Assembly (NCBI GenBank): GCA_943840615.1
Contig: CALSVI010000008.1
Coordinates: forward strand, 1-64,000
Reading direction: 5' to 3'
Source of the DNA: an uncultured Luminiphilus sp.
Lineage (GTDB): Bacteria; Pseudomonadota; Gammaproteobacteria; Pseudomonadales; Halieaceae
DNA: 64,000 nucleotides
The notes below the pieces were generated by a model, which ran no database searches, was not told the origin of the DNA, and worked only from the letters and a program-made list of their open reading frames with translations. How positions within the stretch are numbered: position 1 is the stretch's first letter; every line of letters starts with the position of its first letter. Position numbers and translations under genes: made by a program. This document shows, piece after piece, positions 1 to 7,798 of the stretch.

Positions 1-298
1 GACCACCGGGTACAAAGGGCTGATAGGCCGCACCTGCTCGGTCAAATTCTGCTGCTGCAAGCTTTACCCGATGTGCCAGGGCTTCCCCATGAACAGTGGG
101 CATCATGCCGACCGACGATCGGTCGAATAAGACGCAACCCAGCTCTGCCTCTAGCTCTCCCACTGCCTTGGTGACAGCAGTCTGCGAACGGTTCAATTTG
201 TTGGCGGCACGGGTGACATTCTTGTAGTCATAGACATATAGCGCGGATTTGAGATGGCGCAAACTGATTTCGGTGATGCCCAGGTGAGTTGCGGTCAT
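1..298 (-). CDS. LysR-family transcriptional regulator, N-terminal part (cut by window edge)
   Basis: Reading the minus strand from ATG at 298 gives about 99 residues that run off the window edge. They hold a LysR-type winged helix: a segment starting ISLRHLKSALYVYDYKN, then VTRAANKLNRSQTAVTKAV as the recognition helix, then LGCVLFDRSS. The gene diverges from galD across a 180-bp gap, the usual arrangement for a LysR activator of the operon opposite, so it is probably the GalR-like regulator of galD-ligK-galB. That role is inferred from position. The effector-binding domain is outside the window, so the inducer cannot be judged. Confidence 0.85.
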   Translation of the reverse strand, partial: MTATHLGITEISLRHLKSALYVYDYKNVTRAANKLNRSQTAVTKAVGELEAELGCVLFDRSSVGMMPTVHGEALAHRVKLAAAEFDRAGAAYQPFVPGG

Positions 299-478
299 GG
301 GTAAAAGATCTATGAGTTTCTTTTACAAGATAGCATCTGATTCACGAAATCTCATGGCAAATCTCCGTCACTAGTGCCTCCTCAGCAGCAAATTTTTCCC
401 ATGGACACTCAATGAAATTGCATTGGTTGTAATAGTGGCGCGTCCCTAAACTAGCGGCTCGTCATCAAGGTTGGCTCC

Positions 479-1567
479 ATGAAACAGCTGGAGATCCCTT
501 TCATGCAGTTGCGCGGAGGTAGCTCGAAAGGGCTTTACTTTCTGGCCTCTGATCTACCATCTGAAGCTGATGTGCGGAACGCCATACTTGTTGATGCTGT
601 TGGCCGAGGCTCGCGGCAAATAGACGGTTTGGGCGGTGCAGACCCCCTCACGAGCAAAGTCGCCATCGTTGGGCCCTCGACCCGTGCTGATGCTGACATC
701 GACTTTCTTTTCGCCCAAGTGGTTGTAGGCCAAGATGTGGTCGATACCACGCCCAACTGCGGCAACATATTAGCGGGTGTGGGGCCGTTCGCTGTAGAAG
801 CAGGGCTGGTCCGGGCTCAACCCGGAAAGACCTGCGTTACCGTGCATATGGTCAATAGCGGGAAGCTCTGTGCACTGCTTCTGGCCACACCAGATGGCGT
901 TATGGAATACGAGGGTGATACGGCGATTGATGGTGTGCCCGGCACATCGGCTGCGGTTGTCTGTAACTATCTGGATGTGGCCGGTTCTATTTGTGGTGCC
1001 CTGCTACCCACTGGGAACGTTGTTGATTCCGTTGGTGGGGTTCGGGTCACTTGCGTGGATAACGGGATGCCGGTGGTGGCGTTACTGGCTAAAGACTTTG
1101 GTCTGACGGGGCATGAAAGCCCGGAAAAGCTCAACAGCGATCAGGCTCTGAAAACCCGACTGGAGTCCATCCGTATCGAACTGGGGCCAATGATGAACCT
1201 CGGTGATGTCGCTGACAAAGCGGTGCCAAAGATGTGTCTGATTTCCCCGGCTCTGCACGGCGGATTGATCAATACCCGAACCTTTATCCCTCACAAATGC
1301 CACAGCGCCGTAGGCGTGCTGGGAGCGGTATCGGCCGCAACGGCGGCCATCATCCCGGGCTCGGTGGCCGAAGGTCTGGTCAATGTGCCGCTAGGTGAGA
1401 CCAAGCAGATTTCCGTTGAGCATCCTTCGGGAGAATTCTCTATCTCCCTTGAGGTCGACGAATCAGGTGAGCTTCCAGAGATCAAGAAAGCGGGAGTACT
1501 GCGCACGGCACGACTGCTCAGCCGTGGCGTGCTTTTCGTTCCTGCCCCAGCCAAGCGAGGTCCATAA
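479..1567 (+). CDS. galD: 4-oxalomesaconate tautomerase (PrpF family)
   Basis: The 362-residue product is a full-length PrpF-family isomerase (diaminopimelate-epimerase fold). It starts with the family signature MQLRGGSSKGLYF and has the catalytic-region motif TTPNCGNILAGVGPFA near residue 95. PrpF proteins isomerise 2-methylaconitate or tautomerise 4-oxalomesaconate. The next two genes encode the 4-carboxy-4-hydroxy-2-oxoadipate aldolase and a PIG-L hydratase of GalB type, which points to 4-oxalomesaconate, converting the keto form to the enol in gallate/protocatechuate 4,5-cleavage. It is the first gene of a three-gene operon, and the next start codon directly follows its stop. In sphingomonads the equivalent is LigU. 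The alternative, aconitate isomerase PrpF of the methylcitrate cycle, is unlikely because no prpBCD genes are nearby. Confidence 0.88.
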   Translation: MKQLEIPFMQLRGGSSKGLYFLASDLPSEADVRNAILVDAVGRGSRQIDGLGGADPLTSKVAIVGPSTRADADIDFLFAQVVVGQDVVDTTPNCGNILAGVGPFAVEAGLVRAQPGKTCVTVHMVNSGKLCALLLATPDGVMEYEGDTAIDGVPGTSAAVVCNYLDVAGSICGALLPTGNVVDSVGGVRVTCVDNGMPVVALLAKDFGLTGHESPEKLNSDQALKTRLESIRIELGPMMNLGDVADKAVPKMCLISPALHGGLINTRTFIPHKCHSAVGVLGAVSAATAAIIPGSVAEGLVNVPLGETKQISVEHPSGEFSISLEVDESGELPEIKKAGVLRTARLLSRGVLFVPAPAKRGP

Positions 1568-2269
1568 ATGAAGACAGTGGCAGTAAGAAACATTGACCGA
1601 GCGAGTGCAGACACTGTGGATGCCCTGGCTGCGTTCGGTGTGGCAACGGTGCACGAGGCACAGGGCCGCTCAGGCCTCATGAAGCCCTACATCACCCCAA
1701 TATATCCGCGCGCCCAGATCGGGGGCAGCGCTATTACGGTCCTGGCCCAACCCGGAGATAACTGGATGATCCACGTCGCGATTGAGCTATGCCAGCCGGG
1801 CGACGTCCTGGTGGTCGGTTGCACCACAGACAATACGGACGGGATGTTTGGTGACCTGCTGGCGACTTCCTGCCAAGCCCGGGGCGTCCGCGGTTTGATT
1901 ATTGATGCCGGTGTCCGCGATGTGGCCGACCTTCACGAGATGAACTTTCCGGTCTGGTCCCGCGCCGTGTCCGCCAAGGGTACCGTGAAAAATACCCTGG
2001 GCGCGGTCAACGTTCCTCTGGTGTGCGCAGGACAACTCGTAACGCCGGGCGATGTGGTGGTGGCGGATGACGACGGTGTCGTTGTCGTGCCCCGTAGCAG
2101 CGCCGACGCCGCCCGAGACGCTGCGCAGGCTCGCGAAGACAACGAGGCGAGCAAACGGGAACGCCTGGCCGGCGGTGAACTCGGCCTCGATATGTACAAC
2201 ATGCGCCCGCGCCTAGAAGAGGCGGGTCTCGTTTATCTCGACTCGCTCTCCGATCTGGTTGAAGCATAG
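1568..2269 (+). CDS. ligK: 4-carboxy-4-hydroxy-2-oxoadipate (CHA) aldolase
   Basis: This 233-residue protein belongs to the RraA-like class II pyruvate aldolase family, called LigK in Sphingobium and GalC in Pseudomonas. The body matches closely: [16 protein letters not shown] near residue 25, the phosphate/pyruvate-binding stretch with PGDVLVVG, then [14 protein letters not shown] carrying the Arg-Asp pair that holds the metal and substrate. It cleaves CHA to pyruvate and oxaloacetate, the last step of 4,5-cleavage of protocatechuate and gallate. ATG lies immediately after the galD stop and galB follows after 39 bp, so the three are probably cotranscribed. Unlike plain RraA, it keeps the C-terminal helical extension typical of the aldolases. 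Confidence 0.9.
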   Translation: MKTVAVRNIDRASADTVDALAAFGVATVHEAQGRSGLMKPYITPIYPRAQIGGSAITVLAQPGDNWMIHVAIELCQPGDVLVVGCTTDNTDGMFGDLLATSCQARGVRGLIIDAGVRDVADLHEMNFPVWSRAVSAKGTVKNTLGAVNVPLVCAGQLVTPGDVVVADDDGVVVVPRSSADAARDAAQAREDNEASKRERLAGGELGLDMYNMRPRLEEAGLVYLDSLSDLVEA

Positions 2270-2308
2270 ACAACGGCTATGAACATGGACCATGAGGCAT
2301 AGAAAAAC

Positions 2309-3043
2309 ATGAGTGACAACAAATCAGTTCTGGTAATCAGTGCCCACGCGGCGGACTTTGTTTGGCGGTGCGGTGGCGCCATCGCACTCCATCAGAAGCG
2401 CGGCTATGACGTCACGATCGCCTGCCTGTCTTTCGGCGAAAGGGGTGAATCCGCCAAGCTGTGGAAAAAAGGCAGTATGAGTCTGGACGAAGTGAAAGCC
2501 GTTCGGCGTGATGAGGCCGAAGCAGCGGCAGCCGCGCTCAATGCCCACGATATTCAGTTCTTTGATTTTGGTGATTATCCGCTGGAGATAGATACAGACG
2601 GCAAATACAAAATTGTCGATCTGATCCGTAAGGTACAGCCCACCTTCATGCTGAGCCATTCCAAGTACGATCCCTATAACACCGACCATATGTATGCCAC
2701 GGAGGTCGCGATGCAATGCCGCATGATTGCGCAGGCCTGGGGTCATAATCCTGAGGAGCAGGTTCTTGGTGCCCCACAACTTTATCTGTTTGAGCCCCAC
2801 CAGACTGAACAGATGGGCTGGAAGCCCGATGTTTTCTTAGATATTTCAGAGGTCTGGGACGAAAAATGGGCCGCGATTCAATGTATGCAGGGGCAGGAAC
2901 ACCTTTGGCATTTCTACGAGAACGTTGCTGAAAACCGGGGCAACCACTTCCGGAGAAACTCTGGTGGCCAGGCGGGCGGCAAGAGCGTGAAGTATGCGGA
3001 GGGCTTTCAGAGCGTCTATCCGCGATGCGTCGATGAATTGTGA
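2309..3043 (+). CDS. galB: 4-oxalomesaconate hydratase, PIG-L metalloenzyme type
   Basis: This 244-residue PIG-L/LmbE-fold protein opens with VLVISAHAADFVWRCGGA, the metal-binding loop that in ordinary deacetylases is HPDD but in GalB-type hydratases carries H-x-A-D. It continues with CLSFGERGESAKLW, LSHSKYDPYNTDH and a C-terminal VWDEKWAAIQCMQGQEHLW, all resembling Pseudomonas GalB. GalB hydrates 4-oxalomesaconate to CHA, the substrate of the aldolase encoded just upstream. Together with galD and ligK this gives the complete lower gallate pathway. No ring-cleaving dioxygenase (GalA or LigAB) is visible here, so the upper step must lie elsewhere or upstream of the window. Confidence 0.87.
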   Translation: MSDNKSVLVISAHAADFVWRCGGAIALHQKRGYDVTIACLSFGERGESAKLWKKGSMSLDEVKAVRRDEAEAAAAALNAHDIQFFDFGDYPLEIDTDGKYKIVDLIRKVQPTFMLSHSKYDPYNTDHMYATEVAMQCRMIAQAWGHNPEEQVLGAPQLYLFEPHQTEQMGWKPDVFLDISEVWDEKWAAIQCMQGQEHLWHFYENVAENRGNHFRRNSGGQAGGKSVKYAEGFQSVYPRCVDEL

Positions 3044-3118
3044 GGAGCGATTCGCAGGGACACACCTCTCTCATTCAGGGCATGTGGCATCGCAAATAGC
3101 AACACAAGGGCATAGGGC

Positions 3119-3418
3119 ATGGAGAAGTGGGTGAAAGCCACGGCAAGACATGGCCGTAACCTGTCGGTCTATCTGGCGACATCTGCGGCGCGTTGCTGGT
3201 TTCACTTCGGTCTGGACGACCCGATGATTTTTGCTTCGGCTCGCGACGTGGTCAAGGATAGCGGCCGACCCACAGATCAGTGCTTCGAGTGCGAAGGGGT
3301 AGGCCATGCGTTTGCGAACGCGGTCCGGCCCAGTTTTCGAGAGCAAGCAGCCGAGCTAGCGCAGCGCAGAACATTGGATTTCTTTCAGCAAGCCTTCGTT
3401 GGCGGGGCTGCGAGGTAG
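3119..3418 (+). pseudogene. Dienelactone hydrolase C-terminal remnant
   Basis: An open frame of about 99 codons matches only the C-terminal third of dienelactone hydrolases: CWFHFGLDDPMI carries the catalytic Asp region and FECEGVGHAFANAVRPSF the catalytic His, followed by a final helix ending FFQQAF. The N-terminal half with the nucleophile elbow (G-x-C-x-G) is absent, and the frame upstream of 3119 closes in a stop without recognisable homology. It is most likely a decayed gene, although a small expressed protein cannot be excluded. Dienelactone hydrolases act in halo-aromatic and hydroxyquinol breakdown, so the remnant fits the aromatic setting. Confidence 0.6.
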
Positions 3419-3461
3419 TTGCTTTGAACGGTAGCTTGAAATTCCATCGAGAGGTCATCAC

Positions 3462-5150
3462 GTGAAGCTAATAACCCGATTACTTATTCTTTGTATGCTC
3501 GCCGCTGGTGGGGTTAGTTGCCAACGTGAAGCCTTGGAAGCAACTAAACCGGCGGAGCCGTCGGCCATAGAAACTCGACCCAATTTCCTGCTGGTAGTTG
3601 TCGACGATATGGGTTTCGCCGACATCGAGCCTTTCGGCAGTGAGATCGAAACACCTACGCTCACACGGCTCGCCGAGAATGGTGTGATGTTTACGAGCTT
3701 CTATGCGGCGCCTACCTGCTCGCCAGCACGGGCCATGCTCATGTCGGGTATGGACAATCATATCGCGGGTATCGGAAATATGGCCGAGACCGTGGCTGAC
3801 AACCAGATGGGGCTGCCTGGCTACGAAGGTCATTTACGTGAGGAGGTGCCGACGATTGCCGAACGCCTGTCCGAGCACGGTTATCGCACTGTGATGGCGG
3901 GTAAGTGGCACCTGGGAATGAAGCGTGAGTTGAGCCCCGGAGCGCGGGGCTTCGATCATGCGCTGAGTTTCAGCTTTGGCGGCGGTAGCCATTACTCGGA
4001 TCTTCTGGGTCCTGATCTGCATCGCCCGAAACTTCTGTATCGTAAGAACGGTGTGCTCAATCCGCAACTTGAGGATGACTTCTATTCCACGACGAGTTTT
4101 ACCTCGGAAGTTATCGCGGGTCTCGAGAGCACGGCGCACACCGGTAAGCCATTCTTTGCCTATCTGGCGTTTACCGCGCCGCATTGGCCTCTCCAACTCC
4201 CCTCCAATGACGCTGATGCCTTCGCCGGCCGCTATGACCAGGGCTACGACATCCTGTGGCAGGAACGACTCACTAAGCAGCGCGAGCTGGGATTGTTTGA
4301 CGAGGCGCAGAGCTCTGCGCCGCGACCGGAAGGCGTTCCCGCTTGGGATGAGTTGGATGTAGAGAGTCAGCGGCGGTCGTCGCGAGTGATGGAAATCTAC
4401 GCGGGCATGATCCAGAAGCTCGACACTGAGCTCGATCGATTGCTTGCGTATCTAGAGTTCAAGCATCTCGCAAAGGATACTGTCGTTATCTTCATCTCCG
4501 ACAATGGCGCTGACAGCTGGGATGCCGGTCACGCACCGCCTGCTGTCCGAGATCATGCCGTCACCTTCGACAACCGCTACGAGAACATGGGCAGGCCGGG
4601 GTCTTTCACGCTGTTTGATCGAGGTTGGGGCTGGGTCAGTAGTACGCCATTCAGAGGCTACAAGGGTTCCACGTTTGAAGGTGGCATTCGCGTGCCCGCT
4701 ATTATTTCTTCAGCAGATATCTCGTCGCCGGGCAGGATATCAACGGAAACGGTCAGCATTACAGACTTCGCGCCGACGATTATGGAGTTGGCGGATATAC
4801 CGTTTGAAGAAAGCCAGTTTTCGGGACGTAGCATCACTCGGCTTATGAAAAACGAATCTGACTCCGTGCGAACCGATGGGGATTATGTCGGCGTGGAAAT
4901 CTGGGGCCGCCGAGCAATTAAGGTCGGCAATTGGAAGGCCGTGCGGATGCCAAAGCCTCTAAGCGATGATCGTTGGCTGCTGTTTGATCTCGATGCTGAT
5001 CCTGCTGAGCAGAACAACCTCGCTGAGGACGAGCCCGAGACGCTTGCCAAGCTTGAGGCGGCGTGGGAGCGCTACGTAGCAGAGAACAATGTCGTATTGC
5101 CTGAGGGGCCTTTCCGCATCCTGCCGCCGGAACCGCTACCGACTGATTAA
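3462..5150 (+). CDS. Arylsulfatase, lipoprotein, formylglycine Cys-type
   Basis: The 562-residue product (GTG start) begins with a lipoprotein signal peptide whose lipobox GVSC ends at Cys20, so it should be anchored to a membrane facing the periplasm. The sulfatase signature CSPAR at residues 86-90 contains the Cys that formylglycine-generating enzyme must oxidise. Asp48-Asp49 (VVVDDMGF) and GKWHLG near 147-152 supply calcium and sulfate ligands, and ISDNGAD further on gives the second metal pair. Length and motif order fit the large AtsA-like arylsulfatases. No dedicated anaerobic maturase is adjacent. Its place between the gallate genes and a transporter suggests removal of sulfate from an aromatic or carbohydrate ester before catabolism. 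The substrate cannot be deduced. Confidence 0.9.
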   Translation: MKLITRLLILCMLAAGGVSCQREALEATKPAEPSAIETRPNFLLVVVDDMGFADIEPFGSEIETPTLTRLAENGVMFTSFYAAPTCSPARAMLMSGMDNHIAGIGNMAETVADNQMGLPGYEGHLREEVPTIAERLSEHGYRTVMAGKWHLGMKRELSPGARGFDHALSFSFGGGSHYSDLLGPDLHRPKLLYRKNGVLNPQLEDDFYSTTSFTSEVIAGLESTAHTGKPFFAYLAFTAPHWPLQLPSNDADAFAGRYDQGYDILWQERLTKQRELGLFDEAQSSAPRPEGVPAWDELDVESQRRSSRVMEIYAGMIQKLDTELDRLLAYLEFKHLAKDTVVIFISDNGADSWDAGHAPPAVRDHAVTFDNRYENMGRPGSFTLFDRGWGWVSSTPFRGYKGSTFEGGIRVPAIISSADISSPGRISTETVSITDFAPTIMELADIPFEESQFSGRSITRLMKNESDSVRTDGDYVGVEIWGRRAIKVGNWKAVRMPKPLSDDRWLLFDLDADPAEQNNLAEDEPETLAKLEAAWERYVAENNVVLPEGPFRILPPEPLPTD

Positions 5151-5265
5151 GGGTTTTGAAAGTAGACGGCTTGGCTGCGATCTATCTCGAGATCAGGCCG
5201 TTAGCGCGCTTGGTGTGGCACTGCAGCTCCAGCTGGAGTATAGCTTTGCGGATCTGCGGCTTGCT

Positions 5266-6480
5266 TTAAGGCGATCGTACCTGCTCTGGGTAACGCCCCA
5301 TAGCCAGGAACATGGCGATACAGGCTACAAGCATACCCACAGCCACGCTAAGCATTGTCGCGTAGCCGCCTGTGGCCTGCGCGACAGCCCCGAACAGCGG
5401 TGGGGCAATGCCCGCACCCACCAAGAAAAAGGCAATGATGGCGCCGAAAATCTCCGGGTAATGGTCTGGTCCAAAGAACGTACTTGTCAGGTATGCCAGC
5501 AGATCCAGCTCAGCTCCGGCCGCCAGACCAATCATGATAGCGATCATCATTGCGGTTGAAGTACCCACATCCCCTCTTAAGATTATTAGCAGAGCGATGG
5601 TCGGGAACATAAAAAAAACGGCGGCGACACCGGGCGCCCAAAACTTATCGACTAGGATCCCAACCGCAAGACGACCAATCACCACGGTAATACCCATTAC
5701 CGATGCGATGCCTGCAATCGCGCTTGGCGCGAAACCTTGTTCGCCCATGATTCGCGGGAAGTTGGACAACAAGCCGGTAAGAACGATAACAGTTACGAAC
5801 ATTACGGCGCCAAGTAGCCAGAAATTAGTAGTTCGCATGGCCTGAGAGCGAGTAATGCCCCATGAAGTCGGCCCTGTCGCACCCGCGTCTCCGGTTTGCG
5901 CTGTGGTGTTCTCGCGAAACAGAGAGAAAACAATCGGCAGTGATATGCACATCGCTCCCAATCCGATAGTTCTGTACCCCAGACGCCAGCCATAATTTGA
6001 GATTACGAACTCCACAATGGGCGGAAGTATGAAGGCTCCCAACCCCGTTCCCATCATCGTGATCCCAATAGCCTTGCCACGGTGCTTTGTGAACCAGCCA
6101 TTAAGGACGCCGGTCCACACTATTGGCAAGGAGCCTGCTCCAAGCAAACCGAGCAGCGCCCAACTTGCACACCAGACGGCCAAGGACCCCGTGTTGAATG
6201 AAAGGAGCACGTAAGCCAGGGAGTGCCCAATGAGCCCGAATATGCCGATACTGCGCAATCCATGTCGTTTGACCAGAGAACCAACAATGGGGCCAGTGAT
6301 AAGGCCTAGACACATCATGACGGTGTAGCTCAGGAAAAACTGCGGCGGTGTCCAACCAAACTCTGCCGTGACGGGGCCTACAAAAAACCCCTGCGAGTAG
6401 CTAGTCAGAGTGAAAATGCCGCACATGGTGCCGATAGTGGCGGCTAGCAGAGGCCTCCAACCCTGAGAAAACTCATTCAT
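5266..6480 (-). CDS. MFS transporter, monocarboxylate-porter-like
   Basis: About 404 residues with twelve hydrophobic segments and MFS features: a first helix TMCGIFTLTSYSQGFFVGPV, a loop with GSLVKRHGLRSIG after helix 2, and a central loop near residue 205 separating two six-helix halves. It resembles the MCT/OFA branch that carries organic acids. I place the start at ATG 6480 (MNEFSQGW), preceded by GGAG at suitable spacing. The open frame extends upstream to 6537 but that part looks non-coding. It is convergent with the sulfatase and lies in the same direction as the LysR gene 150 bp upstream. Uptake of an aromatic acid by this carrier is inferred from context. Confidence 0.85.
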   Translation of the reverse strand: MNEFSQGWRPLLAATIGTMCGIFTLTSYSQGFFVGPVTAEFGWTPPQFFLSYTVMMCLGLITGPIVGSLVKRHGLRSIGIFGLIGHSLAYVLLSFNTGSLAVWCASWALLGLLGAGSLPIVWTGVLNGWFTKHRGKAIGITMMGTGLGAFILPPIVEFVISNYGWRLGYRTIGLGAMCISLPIVFSLFRENTTAQTGDAGATGPTSWGITRSQAMRTTNFWLLGAVMFVTVIVLTGLLSNFPRIMGEQGFAPSAIAGIASVMGITVVIGRLAVGILVDKFWAPGVAAVFFMFPTIALLIILRGDVGTSTAMMIAIMIGLAAGAELDLLAYLTSTFFGPDHYPEIFGAIIAFFLVGAGIAPPLFGAVAQATGGYATMLSVAVGMLVACIAMFLAMGRYPEQVRSP

Positions 6481-6691
6481 CTTCGCGTGGCTCCGATTTG
6501 GTTTTTTGTAGGTATCCGGAATCGATAGGCCGAGCATTCATTAAAGCCACATTGCGTGGCTAATGAGCATTTGTGTAAAGCGAATGAATTCGAATACGTA
6601 GACATTCAAGCTTCTGTGTCTGGCCGGTCGCGATAGTGCCTTTCCAGAGATTGTCCTTGTGACCGCCGTCAGATACCGAAGCGAGAAGGGC

Positions 6692-7639
6692 CTAGGATTC
6701 GGGGAGTAGCTTTAACTCCGGCATTTTCTCCATTACTCGTAGATCCCAAGGGGGTAGGTCGCCATATTTACGCCGCAGAAAATTGATGAAAATGCGCACT
6801 TTCATCGGTACATACTGTGACCGACGGTAGTAGGCGCGGAGAGATACTTCGCGGACTTTGTACTCGGCCATTATCGGCACCAGTTTCCCAGACAGAATCT
6901 CTTTTTCAATGAAGAAAATAGGCATCAACGACAGGCAATGACCGCTCGTGACCGCGGCATGAAGCATCCAGATGTTATTAGCCACGATGACGGGCTCAAT
7001 AGGAATCTCAACTGGCCGGTCATCTTTCATCAGGTTCAGCTTGAGTGTAGGCGTCACGTAATTATTTAGCGCAAAAGGATGATCGGCCAGGTCCTCGGGT
7101 GAGGACGGGATGCCATGTTTTTCGAGGTAACTGGGACTCGCTACTAGCAAACGGCGCACAGGCAAAACCTCTGTAGCTTCGAGCACTCCGGTCGGCGTGT
7201 TTCCGGCTTGAATACATACATCAAAGCCTTCGTGCACCGGATCACAGAACCTATCGTGCTGCTGAAGGTCGATACTCAGGTCGGGATGATCGCGACCGAA
7301 TTCACACAGGTCCTGAGCGAGGCACACTGAGGTGAAAGACGAAATACAACTGACGCGGAATGTCCCGCTCAGGCCCCACTCCATGGTGCTCACTGCGGAT
7401 TTCGCATTGTCGAGATCACCGATGATCTTGACGCAGCGTTCATAAAAGTTAGCGCCCGTGTCGGTGAGCGACATTTTTCGGGTGGAGCGCTGCAGTAGTA
7501 CCATTTCCATATGGGATTCAAGTTGGTTGATTCGCTTTGTGATGACGGACTTGGCGATGCCTTCCTGACGCGCCGCCTCGGCAAAACTGCCGGCCTCGAC
7601 GACTTTGACGAAGGAGCGAATGGATTTGAGTTCGTCCAT
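6692..7639 (-). CDS. LysR-family transcriptional regulator
   Basis: The 315-residue protein has an N-terminal LysR winged helix (MDELKSIRSFVKVVEAGSF, then AEAARQEGIAKSVITKRINQLE) and an effector domain of normal length, with RVSCISSFTSVCLAQDLCEF opening the periplasmic-binding-like fold. It belongs to the CrgA-like branch by general appearance (VLLQRSTRKMSLTDTGANFYERC). The gene is divergent from the TonB-receptor/GST/SDR/ALDH run across a 159-bp gap, so it most likely controls that operon and perhaps itself. The MFS gene lies downstream in the same direction. The inducer is not deducible from sequence. Confidence 0.92.
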   Translation of the reverse strand: MDELKSIRSFVKVVEAGSFAEAARQEGIAKSVITKRINQLESHMEMVLLQRSTRKMSLTDTGANFYERCVKIIGDLDNAKSAVSTMEWGLSGTFRVSCISSFTSVCLAQDLCEFGRDHPDLSIDLQQHDRFCDPVHEGFDVCIQAGNTPTGVLEATEVLPVRRLLVASPSYLEKHGIPSSPEDLADHPFALNNYVTPTLKLNLMKDDRPVEIPIEPVIVANNIWMLHAAVTSGHCLSLMPIFFIEKEILSGKLVPIMAEYKVREVSLRAYYRRSQYVPMKVRIFINFLRRKYGDLPPWDLRVMEKMPELKLLPES

Positions 7640-7798
7640 GTTTGTTCTCGAAACGCGAATATTGAGTCAGTTAAACAGCATATTGTTTGCGAATAAAGTC
7701 ATTTTTACTATCCGTGCTGAGCTAGGCGCAGCCTTTGGGCGCGCTTCTGCCTAGGGGCAGGGTGGCGATTAAACATAACTAAAAAAGGGTATTTCAGA

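Noticed and set aside
479-1567. PrpF of the methylcitrate cycle
   Set aside because: No prpB, prpC or acnD in the neighbourhood, and the next two genes give the gallate lower pathway.
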